A stretch of 64,000 nt of DNA from Luminiphilus sp. (GTDB lineage Bacteria > Pseudomonadota > Gammaproteobacteria > Pseudomonadales > Halieaceae), in contig JAQWUD010000010.1 of assembly GCA_029242325.1 (NCBI GenBank), forward strand, positions 79,379-143,378, read 5' to 3'. Under the pieces are notes generated by a model. The model was given only the letters and a program-made list of their open reading frames with translations, was not told the DNA's origin and searched no databases. The translations under genes were made by a program, and so were the position numbers. Positions 18,956-30,286 of this stretch are shown here, one piece after another; positions within the stretch are counted from its first letter, which is position 1; each line of letters opens with the position of its first letter.

Positions 18956-20149
18956 TCAAGCGCCGGCGAATCCCCTTTCACAGTCGGATTGCAGATCTTC
19001 GAAGTTCTCAAGCCCCACGGCGATCCTAACCAGGCCCTCACTGATACCAGCGGCTTCACGCTGAGCCACACTCAGCCGGCCATGGGTAGTCGAAGCGGGG
19101 TGCACGATCGTGGTCTTGGTATCACCAAGGTTAGCGGTCAGCGACATCATCTGAGTTTGGTTAATAAACCGCCACGCCGCTTCTCTTCCACCCTTCAACT
19201 CAAAAGCAAGCACGCCACCGTACCCCGCTTGCTGTCGACTCGCCAGTTCATGCCCCGGGTGCTCCGCCAAACCGCAGTAGTGCACAGCCGCCAGTTCAGC
19301 ACGCGTTTGTAGCCACTGTGCAAGGCGACTCGCATTGTCACAGTGCGCCTGCATCCTGAGCTCCAGTGTCTCAAGGCCCTTAAGCATGACCCATGCGTTG
19401 AACGCGCTCATAGTAGGCCCGCAAGAGCGATTAAAGGCGACAATAGGCTCAATCAATGTGCGTGCCCCAACGACCGCGCCCCCTAACACCCTGCCCTGCC
19501 CATCCAAATATTTGGTCGCCGAGTGCGTGACAATATCTGCACCCAGCGCGAGCGGCTTCTGAAGGACAGGCGTACAGAAGCAGTTGTCTACTGCCAGCAA
19601 AGCACCAATATCTCGACTGATGTTTGCCAGCGCAGGCAAATCCGCAACCGCGTTGAGCGGATTAGACGGCGTTTCAAGAAACAACAATCGGGTGGAGCTT
19701 CGCGCGGCATCCCGCCAGGCGTCGACCTCCGTCAGCGGCACGAAAGAGACCTCAACCCCGAACTTCATCAATGTATTTTGAAAAAGGCCCACGGTCGCGC
19801 CGAAGACATCCTGAGAGCACAGTACGTGATCGCCTGCACGAAGATGCGTCATGCACAGCGCCAATATTGCCGACATACCGGACGCTGTCGCTACGGCTGC
19901 CTCACCCATTTCCAGGCTGGCGAGCCGCTCCTCGAAAGACCGCACGGTAGGGTTCGTATAGCGGGAATACACGTTCCCGGCCTGGTCTCCGGAAAATCTC
20001 GCCGCTGCATCCTCGGCAGAATCGAAAACAAAACTGGACGAGGTGAATATCGGCTCCCCGTGCTCACCCTCGTGGGTGCGCTCAATACCGGCTCGAATGG
20101 CACGGGTTCGGGCACCAGCGTCATCCAACCACTTTCCTTTATCGCGCAT
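18956..20149 (-). CDS. metZ: O-succinylhomoserine sulfhydrylase
   Basis: PLP enzyme making homocysteine directly from O-succinylhomoserine and sulfide. It has 397 residues from ATG 20149 (a GTG one codon upstream is the alternative; AAGG precedes both). Motifs are YSRYTNPTVRSFEERLA, ASGMSAILALCMTHL, the PLP lysine in THSATKYLDGQGR, and NLGDTKTTIVHPASTTH. The position after purF in the cvpA-purF-metZ order is that of Pseudomonas MetZ, favouring this over cystathionine gamma-synthase. Confidence 0.93.
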   Translation of the reverse strand: MRDKGKWLDDAGARTRAIRAGIERTHEGEHGEPIFTSSSFVFDSAEDAAARFSGDQAGNVYSRYTNPTVRSFEERLASLEMGEAAVATASGMSAILALCMTHLRAGDHVLCSQDVFGATVGLFQNTLMKFGVEVSFVPLTEVDAWRDAARSSTRLLFLETPSNPLNAVADLPALANISRDIGALLAVDNCFCTPVLQKPLALGADIVTHSATKYLDGQGRVLGGAVVGARTLIEPIVAFNRSCGPTMSAFNAWVMLKGLETLELRMQAHCDNASRLAQWLQTRAELAAVHYCGLAEHPGHELASRQQAGYGGVLAFELKGGREAAWRFINQTQMMSLTANLGDTKTTIVHPASTTHGRLSVAQREAAGISEGLVRIAVGLENFEDLQSDCERGFAGA

Positions 20150-20182
20150 CACAACGTGACCTTATGACCTACCCGCGTGAAT

Positions 20183-21703
20183 TCATCCATCATTGTGTAA
20201 ACCCACTACCGCGCCGTCGCTGACACCGAGCGGGCGCCCTCCCTTTGCGCCTTCAGATCGCGCGGCCTCAATAGACTGTAAATAGGTGTCGTCAATATTC
20301 CCGGCCAGGTATTTTCCGTCAAATACCGACGACTCAAAGCCATTTACATCTGGATTTCCCTCTCGGGAGCATTCGATCAGGTCCTCTAGATCCTGATAAA
20401 CAAGCCAATCCGCGCCGATCTCCTGCCGCACTTCCTCAACGGACCGGCCATGCGCTATCAGCTCATTCGCAGCAGGCATATCGATGCCATACACGTTGGG
20501 ATAGCGGACCGGCGGTGCCGCGGACGCGAAATAAACCTGCTTCGCACCGGCCTCTCGTGCCATCTGTATGATCTGCCCACAGGTGGTACCCCTGACGATG
20601 GAATCGTCTACCAGCAGCACCGCCTTATCCTGGAACTCCAGCGGCACGGGGTTAAGTTTCTGGCGAACTGATTTCTTGCGCTCGCTCTGACCCGGCATAA
20701 TGAATGTGCGGCCGATATAGCGATTCTTCATGAACCCTTCGCGAAACTTGACTCCCAATTCGTAGGCCAGGGACTGCCCCGCAACCCGACTAGTATCGGG
20801 AATCGGGATCACGACGTCAATGTCATGCTCCGGAAGCTCTCTCAGGATCTTTTTGGCCAGCGCCGCTCCCTGGCGCATCCGGGTTTTATACACAGAGATA
20901 CTGTCGATCAAAGAATCGGGGCGCGCGAAGTACACGTGCTCAAAAATGCATGGCATCAGCTTGGGCTTGTCCGCACACTGCTGGCGATGCAGCTGACCGG
21001 ACTGCGTGACACAAATTGCCTCGCCAGGCTGTACATCTCCAATGAGATCGTAACCCGCAACGTCCAGCGCCACACTCTCGGAGGCGACCATATATTCGGG
21101 GTGCTTGCCGTTGGCAACGCGCTGCCCTACGACCAGAGGGCGGATGCCGAAGGGGTCTCTAAAAGCAACCAAGCCAAAGCCAGCAATCAACGCAACGGCG
21201 GCGTAACCACCTTCGCAACGCTTATGTAGTCTCCGGATCGCCTGAAAGATATCAGCGGGTTCCGGCTCCAGCTTGCCCAGTCTATTCAACTCATGCGCGA
21301 ATACATTCAGTAAAACTTCAGAATCAGAGTCGGTGTTGAGATGACGCAAGTCAGACTTGAACAGCTCATCCGAAAGGAATTTTGAATTAGTGAGGTTCCC
21401 GTTGTGCGCGAGCGCGATACCGTAGGGAGAATTCACATAGAAAGGTTGTGCAAGCGCCGTGCCGGAGCTCCCTTGAGTCGGATATCTCACGTGCCCAATC
21501 CCGAAGCGGCCGAGCAACTGCTCCATGTGGCTGGTGCGAAAGACGTCTCTCACCAACCCTTCGCCCTTTCGCTGCATCAGCTTGCCGTCATCGCATGTCA
21601 TGATGCCCGCCGCATCCTGGCCGCGGTGTTGCAGCATCGTCAGCGCGTCATAGATATCCGCCGCTACGTCTCGCCCCGCAACCATGCCTACGAGTCCACA
21701 CAT
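20183..21703 (-). CDS. purF: Amidophosphoribosyltransferase
   Basis: First committed enzyme of purine synthesis (PRPP plus glutamine to phosphoribosylamine). The 506 residues begin [10 protein letters not shown], exposing the catalytic Cys2 nucleophile after Met removal; [10 protein letters not shown] and RYPTQGSSG follow. The PRPP loop is [18 protein letters not shown] near residue 365. It follows cvpA by 16 bases, a widely conserved pair. Confidence 0.97.
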   Translation of the reverse strand: MCGLVGMVAGRDVAADIYDALTMLQHRGQDAAGIMTCDDGKLMQRKGEGLVRDVFRTSHMEQLLGRFGIGHVRYPTQGSSGTALAQPFYVNSPYGIALAHNGNLTNSKFLSDELFKSDLRHLNTDSDSEVLLNVFAHELNRLGKLEPEPADIFQAIRRLHKRCEGGYAAVALIAGFGLVAFRDPFGIRPLVVGQRVANGKHPEYMVASESVALDVAGYDLIGDVQPGEAICVTQSGQLHRQQCADKPKLMPCIFEHVYFARPDSLIDSISVYKTRMRQGAALAKKILRELPEHDIDVVIPIPDTSRVAGQSLAYELGVKFREGFMKNRYIGRTFIMPGQSERKKSVRQKLNPVPLEFQDKAVLLVDDSIVRGTTCGQIIQMAREAGAKQVYFASAAPPVRYPNVYGIDMPAANELIAHGRSVEEVRQEIGADWLVYQDLEDLIECSREGNPDVNGFESSVFDGKYLAGNIDDTYLQSIEAARSEGAKGGRPLGVSDGAVVGLHNDG

Positions 21704-21719
21704 ATGCTTTCCTCTGTCC

Positions 21720-22289
21720 TCACAACATGTCCGTTACGTCGATACTCTCTTTGACGGCCTCAGTAGGCTCTGCATCCCGAACACGTTCGAAATTGGCCCC
21801 AATCCAGTCTGCCACAATCTGTACCGGCTCCATCAGCACTGCCGTCTCCAGCCACTGCTGATTATCCGGAGGCAGCCAGAAACGCAAAACAACGCTGACC
21901 ACTGCAATAATGATCACACCTCGCAATAATCCGAAGACGGCCCCAAACAGCCTATTACCGAGATTGAAGCCCGGCTGTCGCATTTGCTCGGAAAGAAAAG
22001 AGCCCATAGCGCCAATCGTCAGCAACACCGCGATAAATGTCGCGGCCCATGCCAGTAAATAACGAGAGGTCGAATCATCGATAGCGCCGCTTAGCAATTC
22101 TGCAACAGGCTGCGCCACGAGATTAGCGATGAAAAAAGCCGCAATCCAGCCCAGCAAGGAAAACGCTTCTCTCGCAAAGCCACGTGTTAGCCCGTAGCCA
22201 CAAGACACCAACCACACCAGCATGATCGCCCAGTCGAAGGCGTTGAAGCGCCCTATCAGCGAACCAATCTGATCGACCAGCGAGGCCAT
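21720..22289 (-). CDS. cvpA: CvpA family membrane protein
   Basis: Inner-membrane protein of 189 residues with four hydrophobic segments (about 17-40, 45-65, 80-100, 115-140). It starts with [33 protein letters not shown], characteristic of CvpA, required for colicin V production in E. coli. Its cytoplasmic C-terminus is longer than the minimal family. It sits between dedD and purF, 1 base after the dedD stop. Confidence 0.92.
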   Translation of the reverse strand: MASLVDQIGSLIGRFNAFDWAIMLVWLVSCGYGLTRGFAREAFSLLGWIAAFFIANLVAQPVAELLSGAIDDSTSRYLLAWAATFIAVLLTIGAMGSFLSEQMRQPGFNLGNRLFGAVFGLLRGVIIIAVVSVVLRFWLPPDNQQWLETAVLMEPVQIVADWIGANFERVRDAEPTEAVKESIDVTDML

Positions 22290-22290
22290 G

Positions 22291-22896
22291 TTACTGCATG
22301 TACCTCAATAGCTGAGCGTCCACGTTCAGTGCTATATCCACTTTTAACTTCACGTCACGCAGATAACGAGGATCGGAGCTCGGACCCACTTGCACTCTAT
22401 ACAACTCCCGATCTACCTGAATGTACTGGCTATAGAACGCCTTGTAGCCCGCCTCCTGAAGCGCCTCCACAATCTCTGCCGCGCGCGCCTCTCGGCCTAC
22501 CGTTGCCACCTGAAGCACCCAAAAAATGGGCAACCCGGCCTCGTCAATCAGGGTCTCATTTGCCGCAATTGAGCGAACGGGCACCTCTACGGGCTCATCA
22601 TTCGACACCAAGTTGGCCAACGCTTGTGCGTCGGCGTCATAACGCGTCATTGTGTCTGCCGCAGCTTGCCGTTCTGCAGATACTTGCGTAATCGCCGGTA
22701 ATTGTGCGGCGATCTTTTCGCTGGGGTTGGTCGGGGCTGGGATGGGAGCTTGATTGATGATCGGTCGCGCGGGCATTTGCTCTAGCACCAAAGGCTCTCG
22801 GATATCGGGCTGAGAGAAGATCAGAGGCCAAAACACCACGCCCAGTGCCACCAGCACGGAAGCTCCGACCAAGCGCTGTTTCAAGAGCGGATTCAA
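22291..22896 (-). CDS. dedD: SPOR-domain protein (DedD-like)
   Basis: Bitopic inner-membrane protein of 201 residues: a short cytoplasmic head, one helix (LVGASVLVALGVVFWPLIF), a proline-rich periplasmic linker, and a C-terminal SPOR domain (FWVLQVATVGREARAAEIVEALQEAGY and YRVQVGPSSDPRYLRDVK) that binds denuded septal glycans. DedD functions at cell division. The ATG abuts the folC stop, so it is coupled to folC. Confidence 0.88.
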   Translation of the reverse strand: MNPLLKQRLVGASVLVALGVVFWPLIFSQPDIREPLVLEQMPARPIINQAPIPAPTNPSEKIAAQLPAITQVSAERQAAADTMTRYDADAQALANLVSNDEPVEVPVRSIAANETLIDEAGLPIFWVLQVATVGREARAAEIVEALQEAGYKAFYSQYIQVDRELYRVQVGPSSDPRYLRDVKLKVDIALNVDAQLLRYMQ

Positions 22897-24153
22897 CTAC
22901 ACGCTCTCCGCTCGAAGCGGCTGGTTAGCCAAGACGGTATACCCCTCTGCGACAGTCAGAAACGATCCAAATATCACTACCCTGTCTCCAACTCGACAGC
23001 GTTCAGACACGGCACCCCAAACGTCGCCAAGCGAGCCACTGCTGGCAACCTGCTCCGTTCCAATCATATCGATGAGATCGCTTGCAGACACGGCTCTGGG
23101 AGCGTCTTCAAATTCGATGACACCCCACTCGGCAAACACATCGCCACAGGCGTTAAGCATATCACGGATAGGCTTGTCCCCCATGACGCCAAAAAGGGCT
23201 CGCGTCTTTCCCGTCACCGGATACGCTTCCAAAAACGCCCGTAATGCGGCCACCGATTCCGTATTGTGGGCAACGTCAAGAACCACATCGACCCCGCCGC
23301 AATCGAGACGGTCCCGTCTCCCCCGGACCCGGACCTGTTCAAGGCGGCCAATCAACGCGTCATCCAAAGTGAGAACGCCACTCGCCTCCAGCGCTTGTAG
23401 CGCAGCGGCCTCGTTGAGCGCCAACAAGCCTTGGGCGTTGGGCAAGCGGATCAAACGCTGGCTCGCAGTCGTCAAACAGCCGTCACGCACCCACCAATCC
23501 TGATTGACAAACAATCCGCTAGCCGACGCTTTGTCCAGCGCCGCCACTAACGTGGCCGGTGGATCAGGCTCCGCCACAATGCAGACCCTATCGCGCCGCG
23601 CTATCCCCGCCTTTTCGATCGCAATCTGATCACGGCTCGCTCCCAGCCAATCCATATGATCAAGACCAATGCTCGTAATAATACTGATATCGGCATCAAT
23701 AATATTGACCGCATCCAATCGACCACCCAAACCGACTTCAAGAATCTGATGATCAACGCCGCGCTGCCGAAACAGCCACAATGCCGCGAGCGTGGTGAAC
23801 TCAAAATATGTGAGGCTGACTTCAGCGCGATGCAGTTCCACTGCCTCAAATGCAGCAATCAGGTCTTGGTCATGCGCTTCGGTGCCGTTTATGACAATTC
23901 GTTCGTTGAAGCGATGCAGGTGCGGAGAAGTATAGACACCAACACTGTAGCCGGCACCAACAAGGGCGGCCGCAAGAACGGCCACCACGCTACCCTTACC
24001 ATTTGTTCCGGCGACGCTGAAGGTGTACGTCTTGCCGCCCAACAGCCCCATCGCACTCGCAACGATCGAGACGCGATCAAGCCCCAGCTCAATGTCGGTG
24101 GGATGCTGAGATTCTAGGCGTCTCAGCCATTCTGATAAGGAAAGAGCAGACAT
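22897..24153 (-). CDS. folC: Folylpolyglutamate synthase / dihydrofolate synthase
   Basis: Adds glutamate to dihydropteroate and to folates. The 418-residue Mur-ligase-fold protein shows the P-loop FSVAGTNGKGSVVAVL near residue 45, the TSPHLHRFNERI segment, ILEVGLGGRLDAVN, and DVAHNTESVAALR in the C-terminal domain. Lies between accD and dedD, as in most gammaproteobacteria. Confidence 0.95.
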   Translation of the reverse strand: MSALSLSEWLRRLESQHPTDIELGLDRVSIVASAMGLLGGKTYTFSVAGTNGKGSVVAVLAAALVGAGYSVGVYTSPHLHRFNERIVINGTEAHDQDLIAAFEAVELHRAEVSLTYFEFTTLAALWLFRQRGVDHQILEVGLGGRLDAVNIIDADISIITSIGLDHMDWLGASRDQIAIEKAGIARRDRVCIVAEPDPPATLVAALDKASASGLFVNQDWWVRDGCLTTASQRLIRLPNAQGLLALNEAAALQALEASGVLTLDDALIGRLEQVRVRGRRDRLDCGGVDVVLDVAHNTESVAALRAFLEAYPVTGKTRALFGVMGDKPIRDMLNACGDVFAEWGVIEFEDAPRAVSASDLIDMIGTEQVASSGSLGDVWGAVSERCRVGDRVVIFGSFLTVAEGYTVLANQPLRAESV

Positions 24154-24160
24154 GCTCAGC

Positions 24161-25078
24161 TCACCGCTGATCCCCTGCTGCCTGGATCAACTCGCCCTCC
24201 AAAGCCCTGTCTGGTACATCGGGTAACAGCTGGTGGGTGAGCTTGGCAAGCACACGCCCAAGCGTATTTCTCATCTCGTTACGATGCACAATCATATCTA
24301 TCGCACCGTGCTCAAGGAGAAATTCACTACGCTGAAACCCCTTGGGAAGCTTTTGACGAATGGTCTGCTCGATGATGTTAGGTCCCGCAAAACCCGCCCG
24401 TGCGTCCGGCTCGGCGATATTGATATCACCAAGCAGTGCCAACGAGGCAGACACACCACCATAAATAGGGTCCGTGAGAACGGAGATGTAGGGCGTGCCA
24501 TGCCCCTTTAGGCGCTCGATGACTGCTGAGGTCTTCGCCATTTGCATCAGTGAAATCAACGCCTCCTGCATCCTTGCCCCACCCGATGCCGCGAAGCAAA
24601 TAAGCGGAATATTTTCATCCAGGGCGATGCTGGCCGCGCGAGCAAACTTCTCACCCACTGCGTATCCCATCGACCCGCCATGAAAGTCGAATTCAAAGGC
24701 GAGCGCGACCACGTTCACGCCAAAGATGCTGCCGCGCATCGCGACCAGTGCGTCTTTCTCTCCAGTGCTGCGCTGAGCTGCGGTCAGTCGATCCCGGTAC
24801 TTGCGCTTGTCTTTGAATTTAAGATGATCGACGGGTTCCAAATCGGAAAACAGCTCACTAGCACCTCTGTCTAGGCAGAGCTCCAAGCGTCTCCGCGCCC
24901 CAATTCTCATATGGTGGTCACATTTCGGACACACCTCGGCGTTCCGCTCAAGGTCTGGCTTATAGAGAATAGCTTCACATTTAATGCACTTCTTCCAGAG
25001 CCCCTCAGGCACACTGATCCGGTTGGCACTCTCATCCTTTGTCACACCAGATGGGAGGATCTTGTCAATCCAGCTCAT
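24161..25078 (-). CDS. accD: Acetyl-CoA carboxylase carboxyltransferase beta subunit
   Basis: Forms the carboxyltransferase half of acetyl-CoA carboxylase with AccA (elsewhere). It has 305 residues from ATG 25078, preceded by GGAG at 6 bases; the upstream in-frame 24 codons lack an SD and are discarded. The N-terminal zinc ribbon is CIKC...CPKC (residues 33-55 region), then LSVL-type transferase motifs [23 protein letters not shown] and [13 protein letters not shown] are seen. It lies between trpA and folC, the conserved position. Confidence 0.95.
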   Translation of the reverse strand: MSWIDKILPSGVTKDESANRISVPEGLWKKCIKCEAILYKPDLERNAEVCPKCDHHMRIGARRRLELCLDRGASELFSDLEPVDHLKFKDKRKYRDRLTAAQRSTGEKDALVAMRGSIFGVNVVALAFEFDFHGGSMGYAVGEKFARAASIALDENIPLICFAASGGARMQEALISLMQMAKTSAVIERLKGHGTPYISVLTDPIYGGVSASLALLGDINIAEPDARAGFAGPNIIEQTIRQKLPKGFQRSEFLLEHGAIDMIVHRNEMRNTLGRVLAKLTHQLLPDVPDRALEGELIQAAGDQR

Positions 25079-25127
25079 GGCAATCTCCATCGAGAAGGTC
25101 GGGGCAGTATACGAGCGACCATCTGTA

Positions 25128-25955
25128 CTAGGAAAGTGAAGAGTCCACACCCTCGCGAAGACTTTTTAATAATGTTACTGCTGCCTGTTGTATCTGGATC
25201 TCCCCAAGGGCAGGGTCGGCTGTGGACGCTCTTACCATCTGGTCAATCAGTGCGCTACCCACCACCACTGCGTCCGCGACACCAGCAACCGCTCGAGCGC
25301 TATCAGCATCTTTGATGCCAAAGCCTACCGCTACTGGCAAGTCCGTCATCGCACGGACCAGAGAGACGCGCTCGGCAACCTCCGTCACATTGAGCTGTCC
25401 GGAGCCAGTGACTCCTTTTACGGCCACGTAATAAATAAAGCCAGTGGCCCGCTCAACAATCGTCCGGATGCGCGCATCCGGAGTGGTTGGCGATATTAGA
25501 AAAATATTATCGAGATCCCGGTGGCGTAGCGCCGCATCCAGCTTGTCCACTTCTTCAGGCGGGAGGTCGACTGTAATGAGCCCATCAATACCGGCTTCCG
25601 CACTCGCCGAGGCAAAATCCTCGTAGCCGAAACGCTCAATCGGGTTGGCGTAGCCCATCACCACCACTGGGGTCTCGAGATCACGCTCCCTAAACTCAGC
25701 AACGATTTGCAAAACACCTCGCAGCGTCATCCCATTAGCCAAAGCTCGCTCATGGCCCTGCTGGATTACCACACCCTCGGACATAGGGTCGGAAAACGGC
25801 ACGCCCACCTCCAGAATGTCAGCGCCTGCCTCCACGAGGCTGTGCAGCAGGGTCACTGTGCCTTCAGGACTAGGGTCACCGGCCACAACGTAGGGTATCA
25901 GCGCTGTACGCTGATCGGCTTTTAACTGGGCTAACACACCGCGAAGACGACTCAT
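25128..25955 (-). CDS. trpA: Tryptophan synthase alpha subunit
   Basis: Cleaves indole-3-glycerol phosphate to indole in the TrpA2B2 complex. The 275-residue TIM barrel carries the catalytic Glu and Asp in [22 protein letters not shown], the [15 protein letters not shown] strand, and [13 protein letters not shown] near the phosphate site. The start is 6 bases from the trpB stop. Confidence 0.96.
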   Translation of the reverse strand: MSRLRGVLAQLKADQRTALIPYVVAGDPSPEGTVTLLHSLVEAGADILEVGVPFSDPMSEGVVIQQGHERALANGMTLRGVLQIVAEFRERDLETPVVVMGYANPIERFGYEDFASASAEAGIDGLITVDLPPEEVDKLDAALRHRDLDNIFLISPTTPDARIRTIVERATGFIYYVAVKGVTGSGQLNVTEVAERVSLVRAMTDLPVAVGFGIKDADSARAVAGVADAVVVGSALIDQMVRASTADPALGEIQIQQAAVTLLKSLREGVDSSLS

Positions 25956-25961
25956 ACTCCG

Positions 25962-27182
25962 CTAGACCTCAATACCTTCCAATGCGGCGACCGTCAGGAT
26001 GTCCTTATCGCCACGTCCGGAAAGGTTCACGATAATGTGCTGGTCTGGCGTCATTTGTGCAGCCAGCTTTTCGGCATAGGCAACCGCATGCGCGGTCTCG
26101 AGGGCAGGCATAATCCCCTCAATTCTGGTCAGCCGATGGAACGACTCCAGCGTCTCGTCATCGTTAGCGGCGACGTATTGCACGCGACCTAGATCCTTAA
26201 GCCAGGCGTGCTCTGGCCCCACACCTGGGTAGTCGAGGCCCGCCGACACAGAGTGAGTTTCGAGAATCTGCCCATCGCCATCTTGCATGAGATAAGTCCT
26301 ATTACCGTGCAGCACGCCTGGGCTACCCACCGACAGGGGAGCAGCATGCAACCCGGTTTCGAGGCCTTTACCGCCGGCCTCAACACCGTACATCTCGACA
26401 CCAGCATCACCTAGAAAGGGGTGAAAGAGGCCGATGGCGTTTGAGCCACCGCCCACACAGGCCACTAACGCGTCCGGCAATTTTCCATACTGGGACAGAG
26501 ATTGAGCCCGCGCCTCTCTTCCAATCACGCTCTGGAAGTCACGCACCAACATCGGGTAGGGATGAGGCCCGGCAACGGTTCCGATGATATAGAAGGTATC
26601 TTCGACGTTGGTGACCCAATCCCTCATCGCCTCGTTCATCGCGTCCTTCAAGGTCCGAGACCCTGAGGTAACGGGCACAACCTCCGCTCCCAACAGCTTC
26701 ATGCGATAAACATTGAGTGATTGTCGGCGAATATCTTCCTCGCCCATAAATACATGGCATTCCAATCCAAGACGCGCAGCCACCGTAGCACTGGCAACGC
26801 CGTGCTGCCCTGCCCCGGTCTCAGCAATTACACGACGCTTGCCTATGTATTTCGCCAGAAGCCCTTGACCAATCGTATTGTTAACTTTGTGCGCTCCCGT
26901 GTGATTCAAATCTTCACGCTTCAACAAGATCCGCGCTCCACCAATTTGATCAGAGAGTCGAGCAGCTTCATATAAAGGTGACGGTCGACCAACATAGTGC
27001 GCGAGATCCAAATCGAACTCGCGTTGAAACGCTGCATCCTGCTTCAACTTGCGATAAAGCTCTTCGAGATCTGCCAATGCAGACATCAAAGTCTCGGCAA
27101 CGAATTTGCCCCCGTACTGTCCAAACCGACCATGACTGTCTGGCATAGAGGTAAAAAGCTCTGCTGTTACATCAACTGTCAT
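25962..27182 (-). CDS. trpB: Tryptophan synthase beta subunit
   Basis: PLP enzyme joining indole and serine. The 406-residue protein (TrpB1 type) shows [16 protein letters not shown], the PLP lysine in [29 protein letters not shown], and the PLP-phosphate loop [18 protein letters not shown]. The ATG overlaps the trpF stop by 4 bases (27179-27182), so trpF-trpB-trpA are coupled. Confidence 0.97.
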   Translation of the reverse strand: MTVDVTAELFTSMPDSHGRFGQYGGKFVAETLMSALADLEELYRKLKQDAAFQREFDLDLAHYVGRPSPLYEAARLSDQIGGARILLKREDLNHTGAHKVNNTIGQGLLAKYIGKRRVIAETGAGQHGVASATVAARLGLECHVFMGEEDIRRQSLNVYRMKLLGAEVVPVTSGSRTLKDAMNEAMRDWVTNVEDTFYIIGTVAGPHPYPMLVRDFQSVIGREARAQSLSQYGKLPDALVACVGGGSNAIGLFHPFLGDAGVEMYGVEAGGKGLETGLHAAPLSVGSPGVLHGNRTYLMQDGDGQILETHSVSAGLDYPGVGPEHAWLKDLGRVQYVAANDDETLESFHRLTRIEGIMPALETAHAVAYAEKLAAQMTPDQHIIVNLSGRGDKDILTVAALEGIEV

Positions 27183-27808
27183 AGTCCCAACCCCTGAGCA
27201 GCGACACGCGCTGACTGAATGAATGTGCGCATTTTCTCGGCGTCTTTGATGCCCTTTGCACTCTCTACACCGCTGCTGACATCCACAGCCGCGGGGCGAA
27301 CCCGCTTAATCGCAGAGGCGACATTGTCGGCAGCTAGACCGCCCGCCAGAATCACCCTGTGGCCCATGCCAGGGCCAACCCAATCCCAGTCGAATGACTC
27401 TCCTGACCCACCAAACTGCCCGCCCCGGGCACTATCCAGCAGTAGTGCGCTCGCTCCGGCAAAATCACCATCGACCTTATTCAAATCGATTCCCTGACTC
27501 ATCGGCACAGCCTTGATATAGGGTCTCTGAAACTGCCTGCAAAACGCAGGGCTCTCAGTTCCATGAAATTGCAGGCAGTGCAAAGGAACAGACGCCAACA
27601 CTTCCTCTACCTCGCGCTTGCTGGGATTCACAAAAAGGCCGACCAGCATGCCCAAACCCGATATGCCGAGAGACACTTCCACAGCCTGCTGCACGGTTAT
27701 CCCCCGCGAGCTACCCGAGTAAAAAACACACCCAACAGCATCTGCACCTAGCGAAAGCGCTAGCTCAGCATCGTCGCGACGTGTAATGCCGCAAATTTTG
27801 ATGCGCAC
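27179..27808 (-). CDS. trpF: Phosphoribosylanthranilate isomerase
   Basis: Third step of tryptophan synthesis from anthranilate. The 209-residue TIM barrel opens [18 protein letters not shown] with the catalytic Cys, has [12 protein letters not shown] near residue 78 and [18 protein letters not shown] at the C-terminal phosphate site. It follows truA by 53 bases. Confidence 0.95.
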   Translation of the reverse strand: MRIKICGITRRDDAELALSLGADAVGCVFYSGSSRGITVQQAVEVSLGISGLGMLVGLFVNPSKREVEEVLASVPLHCLQFHGTESPAFCRQFQRPYIKAVPMSQGIDLNKVDGDFAGASALLLDSARGGQFGGSGESFDWDWVGPGMGHRVILAGGLAADNVASAIKRVRPAAVDVSSGVESAKGIKDAEKMRTFIQSARVAAQGLGL

Positions 27809-27861
27809 GATCGGATCCCGTTTCTAAAGCGTGAGTTTAGCAGATCGCCGTAGGCAATCCG

Positions 27862-28689
27862 TTACATCCAGCCACGCAGCAAGCCTGGGCCCTCTGGCGT
27901 GTCTGGCAGATCAAACTGTGCCGGATAGCTGACCCTAACTAAATACAGCCCCTCAGCTGGCGCTGTTTCCGCGGCGAGCCTCCGATCCCTCTTATCAAGG
28001 ACCTCTGCAAGCCAGCTCAGTGGCCGCGCTCCAGATCCGACTGCCAACAACGACCCGGCTATGTTCCTCACCATGTGGAGAAGGAAAGCATTTGCCACGA
28101 TATCAATAACAACGTAATCCCCCATTCTCACTACGGCGCAATGGGTCACACACCTCATGGGTTTGAATGCCTGACACCCCGCCGCTCTAAAAGCACTGAA
28201 GTCCCGTTCGCCCACCAAGGTCGATGCAGCCTGATGCATAGCGTCGACATCTAGTGCATGCCGGCACCACGTGACCAGACCGTCGAGCAAGCTTGAGCGC
28301 ACCGGAGTGTTCAGCACGATATAACGGTAGCGTCGGGAGACCGCACTGAACCGCGCATGAAAATCACCGGACACCGGCTCTGCCCAGTGTAGGCGCACGC
28401 TGCCAGGCAGATAACGATTGGTCCCCATCACCCAGGCCTTGGGGCTTCGCCCAACCGGATCCTCAAAGTGTATGACCTGCCCGAAGCCATGCACCCCGGT
28501 GTCTGTGCGTCCCGCGCAAATCGTATGGACCCGCGTGCTGGCAACCTTGCTCAACGCTTCCTGAACCGCCTCCTGAACCGTAGGGCATGTCAGCTTTGGT
28601 TGGGACTGCCAGCCGTGGAAGTAGCCGCCGTGATACTCGACACGCGCAGCCACTCTTTGCCCTGCCGTCAATGGCGTATCTTGCAGCAC
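27862..28689 (-). CDS. truA: tRNA pseudouridine(38-40) synthase
   Basis: Modifies the anticodon stem of many tRNAs. The catalytic aspartate is in CAGRTDTGVHGFGQV, and the body has RYRYIVLN, FLLHMVRNIAGSLL and the C-terminal LYLVRVSY. I place the start at GTG 28689 (275 residues) because GAGGGG lies 6 bases upstream, overlapping the fimV TGA. The longer frame begins with TTG 28713 and has no SD. The gene order fimV-truA-trpF is that of Pseudomonas. Confidence 0.93.
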   Translation of the reverse strand: MLQDTPLTAGQRVAARVEYHGGYFHGWQSQPKLTCPTVQEAVQEALSKVASTRVHTICAGRTDTGVHGFGQVIHFEDPVGRSPKAWVMGTNRYLPGSVRLHWAEPVSGDFHARFSAVSRRYRYIVLNTPVRSSLLDGLVTWCRHALDVDAMHQAASTLVGERDFSAFRAAGCQAFKPMRCVTHCAVVRMGDYVVIDIVANAFLLHMVRNIAGSLLAVGSGARPLSWLAEVLDKRDRRLAAETAPAEGLYLVRVSYPAQFDLPDTPEGPGLLRGWM

Positions 28690-28699
28690 CCATTGCCCC

Positions 28700-30235
28700 T
28701 CAGCTGTTCTCAAGGCGTCTGAGCAACGTTAGCGCCTCTCTGCGCTGGGATTCACTGCCCTCGCCCATCACTTCCATCAAAACAGGCCGTGCGCGCTCGA
28801 CGTCTCCCATGTCAAGGTAGGCCCGCGCCAAATCGAGCTTGCTATCCACGGGGTCTGTCTCCGCACCAAAAATAGAATCGGTACTCTCCTGACTGCCAGA
28901 ACCCTCGCCCTGGCGCTCCTCGGTCTCGCTCTGAGGCACGTCGCCGAGACCTCGCGAGTCCCGTTTGTTCGCCTCGGCAAACTTTCGTCGCGCATACAGC
29001 AAGGCGCCCAGTGCACCCAGATTCAATCCCAACAGACCCGCTGCCAACAACCAGCCCGCATGAGCGTTCACCGCGTTCGACTGCGCCCCCCCATCCGGGT
29101 CATTACCCGCCGACCCCGGTTCGAGGCGCTGACGACTCAGCTTTTCAACCATGTCTTGCAATTGGCCATCTTGTGCTAGCAGGCGCACTTCTATCTGTCT
29201 GAGGCTGGACTCAATCTGCTCGACTTTTTCGACCAGAGATTCCAGCTGTTTACGTATCAGCGCGCGCTCACTCGTCACTGATACCGCATTATCGTTAACG
29301 GCACCCACGCCTGGCACGTTGCCGGCCACACCTGTCTCGGTCAACGCAGTTTCGGACGCCCCTGGTCTGTCCGCGGGTGCCACGGGCTTCGCGGCCACTG
29401 CAACGTTATTTTGGGCACCATGAGGGAGAAAAGTTCGCGCCAGCCAGCGCTGGTTCTGCTGAGCCACACTCATAATAGCCGCGGACAAACCGATGCGAAT
29501 ATCTTCCCGCTCGGGTAGCCTTAAGATGTATCCAGCTTTCAAGCCATTGATATTGGCATCGCGAAATGCACTCGGATTGATCCTGAGAGTTTCTATCATG
29601 ACCTGCTCGATCGATACACCGTCAGGACGGGCCAGGCTCGCAATGCGCCAGAGCGTGTCCATCGTGGTCACCAGGTGAGCGCCACCCGAATACAGCTCCT
29701 CTGAACCAGCACCACCTAAATGACTACCAGGCGGGTCAGTGGGACCCGATCGACTGGTGAATACACTGTGTTGCTGCTCAGGCCGGTGCCCCGTCTTTTC
29801 CACAGCCACTCGCTCGTCAAGGACTATCGAATACTGCTGAAGCACTCGCCCCCCTGACCACATAGCCTCAATGACCAGCTCCAACCGACTACGCTCAATC
29901 GGCGCACTCGTAGAAAGCAGCACTCGGGTGCCTGCAGCGTCCGAGCGAAGGGTAAACTGCAGGTCCGCGGGCAACAGCGCTTTGTCGATACCGAACCGGG
30001 CGAACTCAGCATCAGAGGCGGGCCCGACGCGTATCTCCTCGAACGCAACGTCACTGATCGATGCCAGTGTCAGTTGCGCGCGCAATGGCTCTCCTAAATA
30101 TGAAGCAACCGAAACCCCGCCCAAGCCAACGGCCTGAGCCGTGACGGACAGGGAATACAGGCAGACGAGAGCAAAGCCGACGCAGGTGTGTCTTTTTATG
30201 AGTCCAGAGGACCTCTGCGATCGATATCCAGCCAT
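28700..30235 (-). CDS. fimV: FimV-like LysM-containing inner-membrane protein
   Basis: FimV proteins bind peptidoglycan and organise polar and type IV pilus or cAMP signalling complexes. It has 511 residues from ATG 30235 (a GTG one codon earlier is possible): signal peptide, FimV N-terminal domain (GLGGVSVASYLGEPLRAQL), a LysM-like segment with TLWRIASLARPDGVS, a coiled coil near 330-360 (ESLVEKVEQIESSLRQIEVR), one transmembrane helix (WLLAAGLLGLNLGALGALLY near 395), an acidic linker and the C-terminal TPR-like LDLARAYLDMGDVERARPVL. It is much shorter than P. aeruginosa FimV (about 900 residues). Confidence 0.88.
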   Translation of the reverse strand: MAGYRSQRSSGLIKRHTCVGFALVCLYSLSVTAQAVGLGGVSVASYLGEPLRAQLTLASISDVAFEEIRVGPASDAEFARFGIDKALLPADLQFTLRSDAAGTRVLLSTSAPIERSRLELVIEAMWSGGRVLQQYSIVLDERVAVEKTGHRPEQQHSVFTSRSGPTDPPGSHLGGAGSEELYSGGAHLVTTMDTLWRIASLARPDGVSIEQVMIETLRINPSAFRDANINGLKAGYILRLPEREDIRIGLSAAIMSVAQQNQRWLARTFLPHGAQNNVAVAAKPVAPADRPGASETALTETGVAGNVPGVGAVNDNAVSVTSERALIRKQLESLVEKVEQIESSLRQIEVRLLAQDGQLQDMVEKLSRQRLEPGSAGNDPDGGAQSNAVNAHAGWLLAAGLLGLNLGALGALLYARRKFAEANKRDSRGLGDVPQSETEERQGEGSGSQESTDSIFGAETDPVDSKLDLARAYLDMGDVERARPVLMEVMGEGSESQRREALTLLRRLENS

Positions 30236-30286
30236 CACTGCCCTATTACCTTTTGTCTGACCACAGGGCCGAGCATATACTTAAGC

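Noticed and set aside
19523-20167. 214-codon plus frame
   Set aside because: Antisense shadow of metZ with arginine/histidine-rich nonsense composition.
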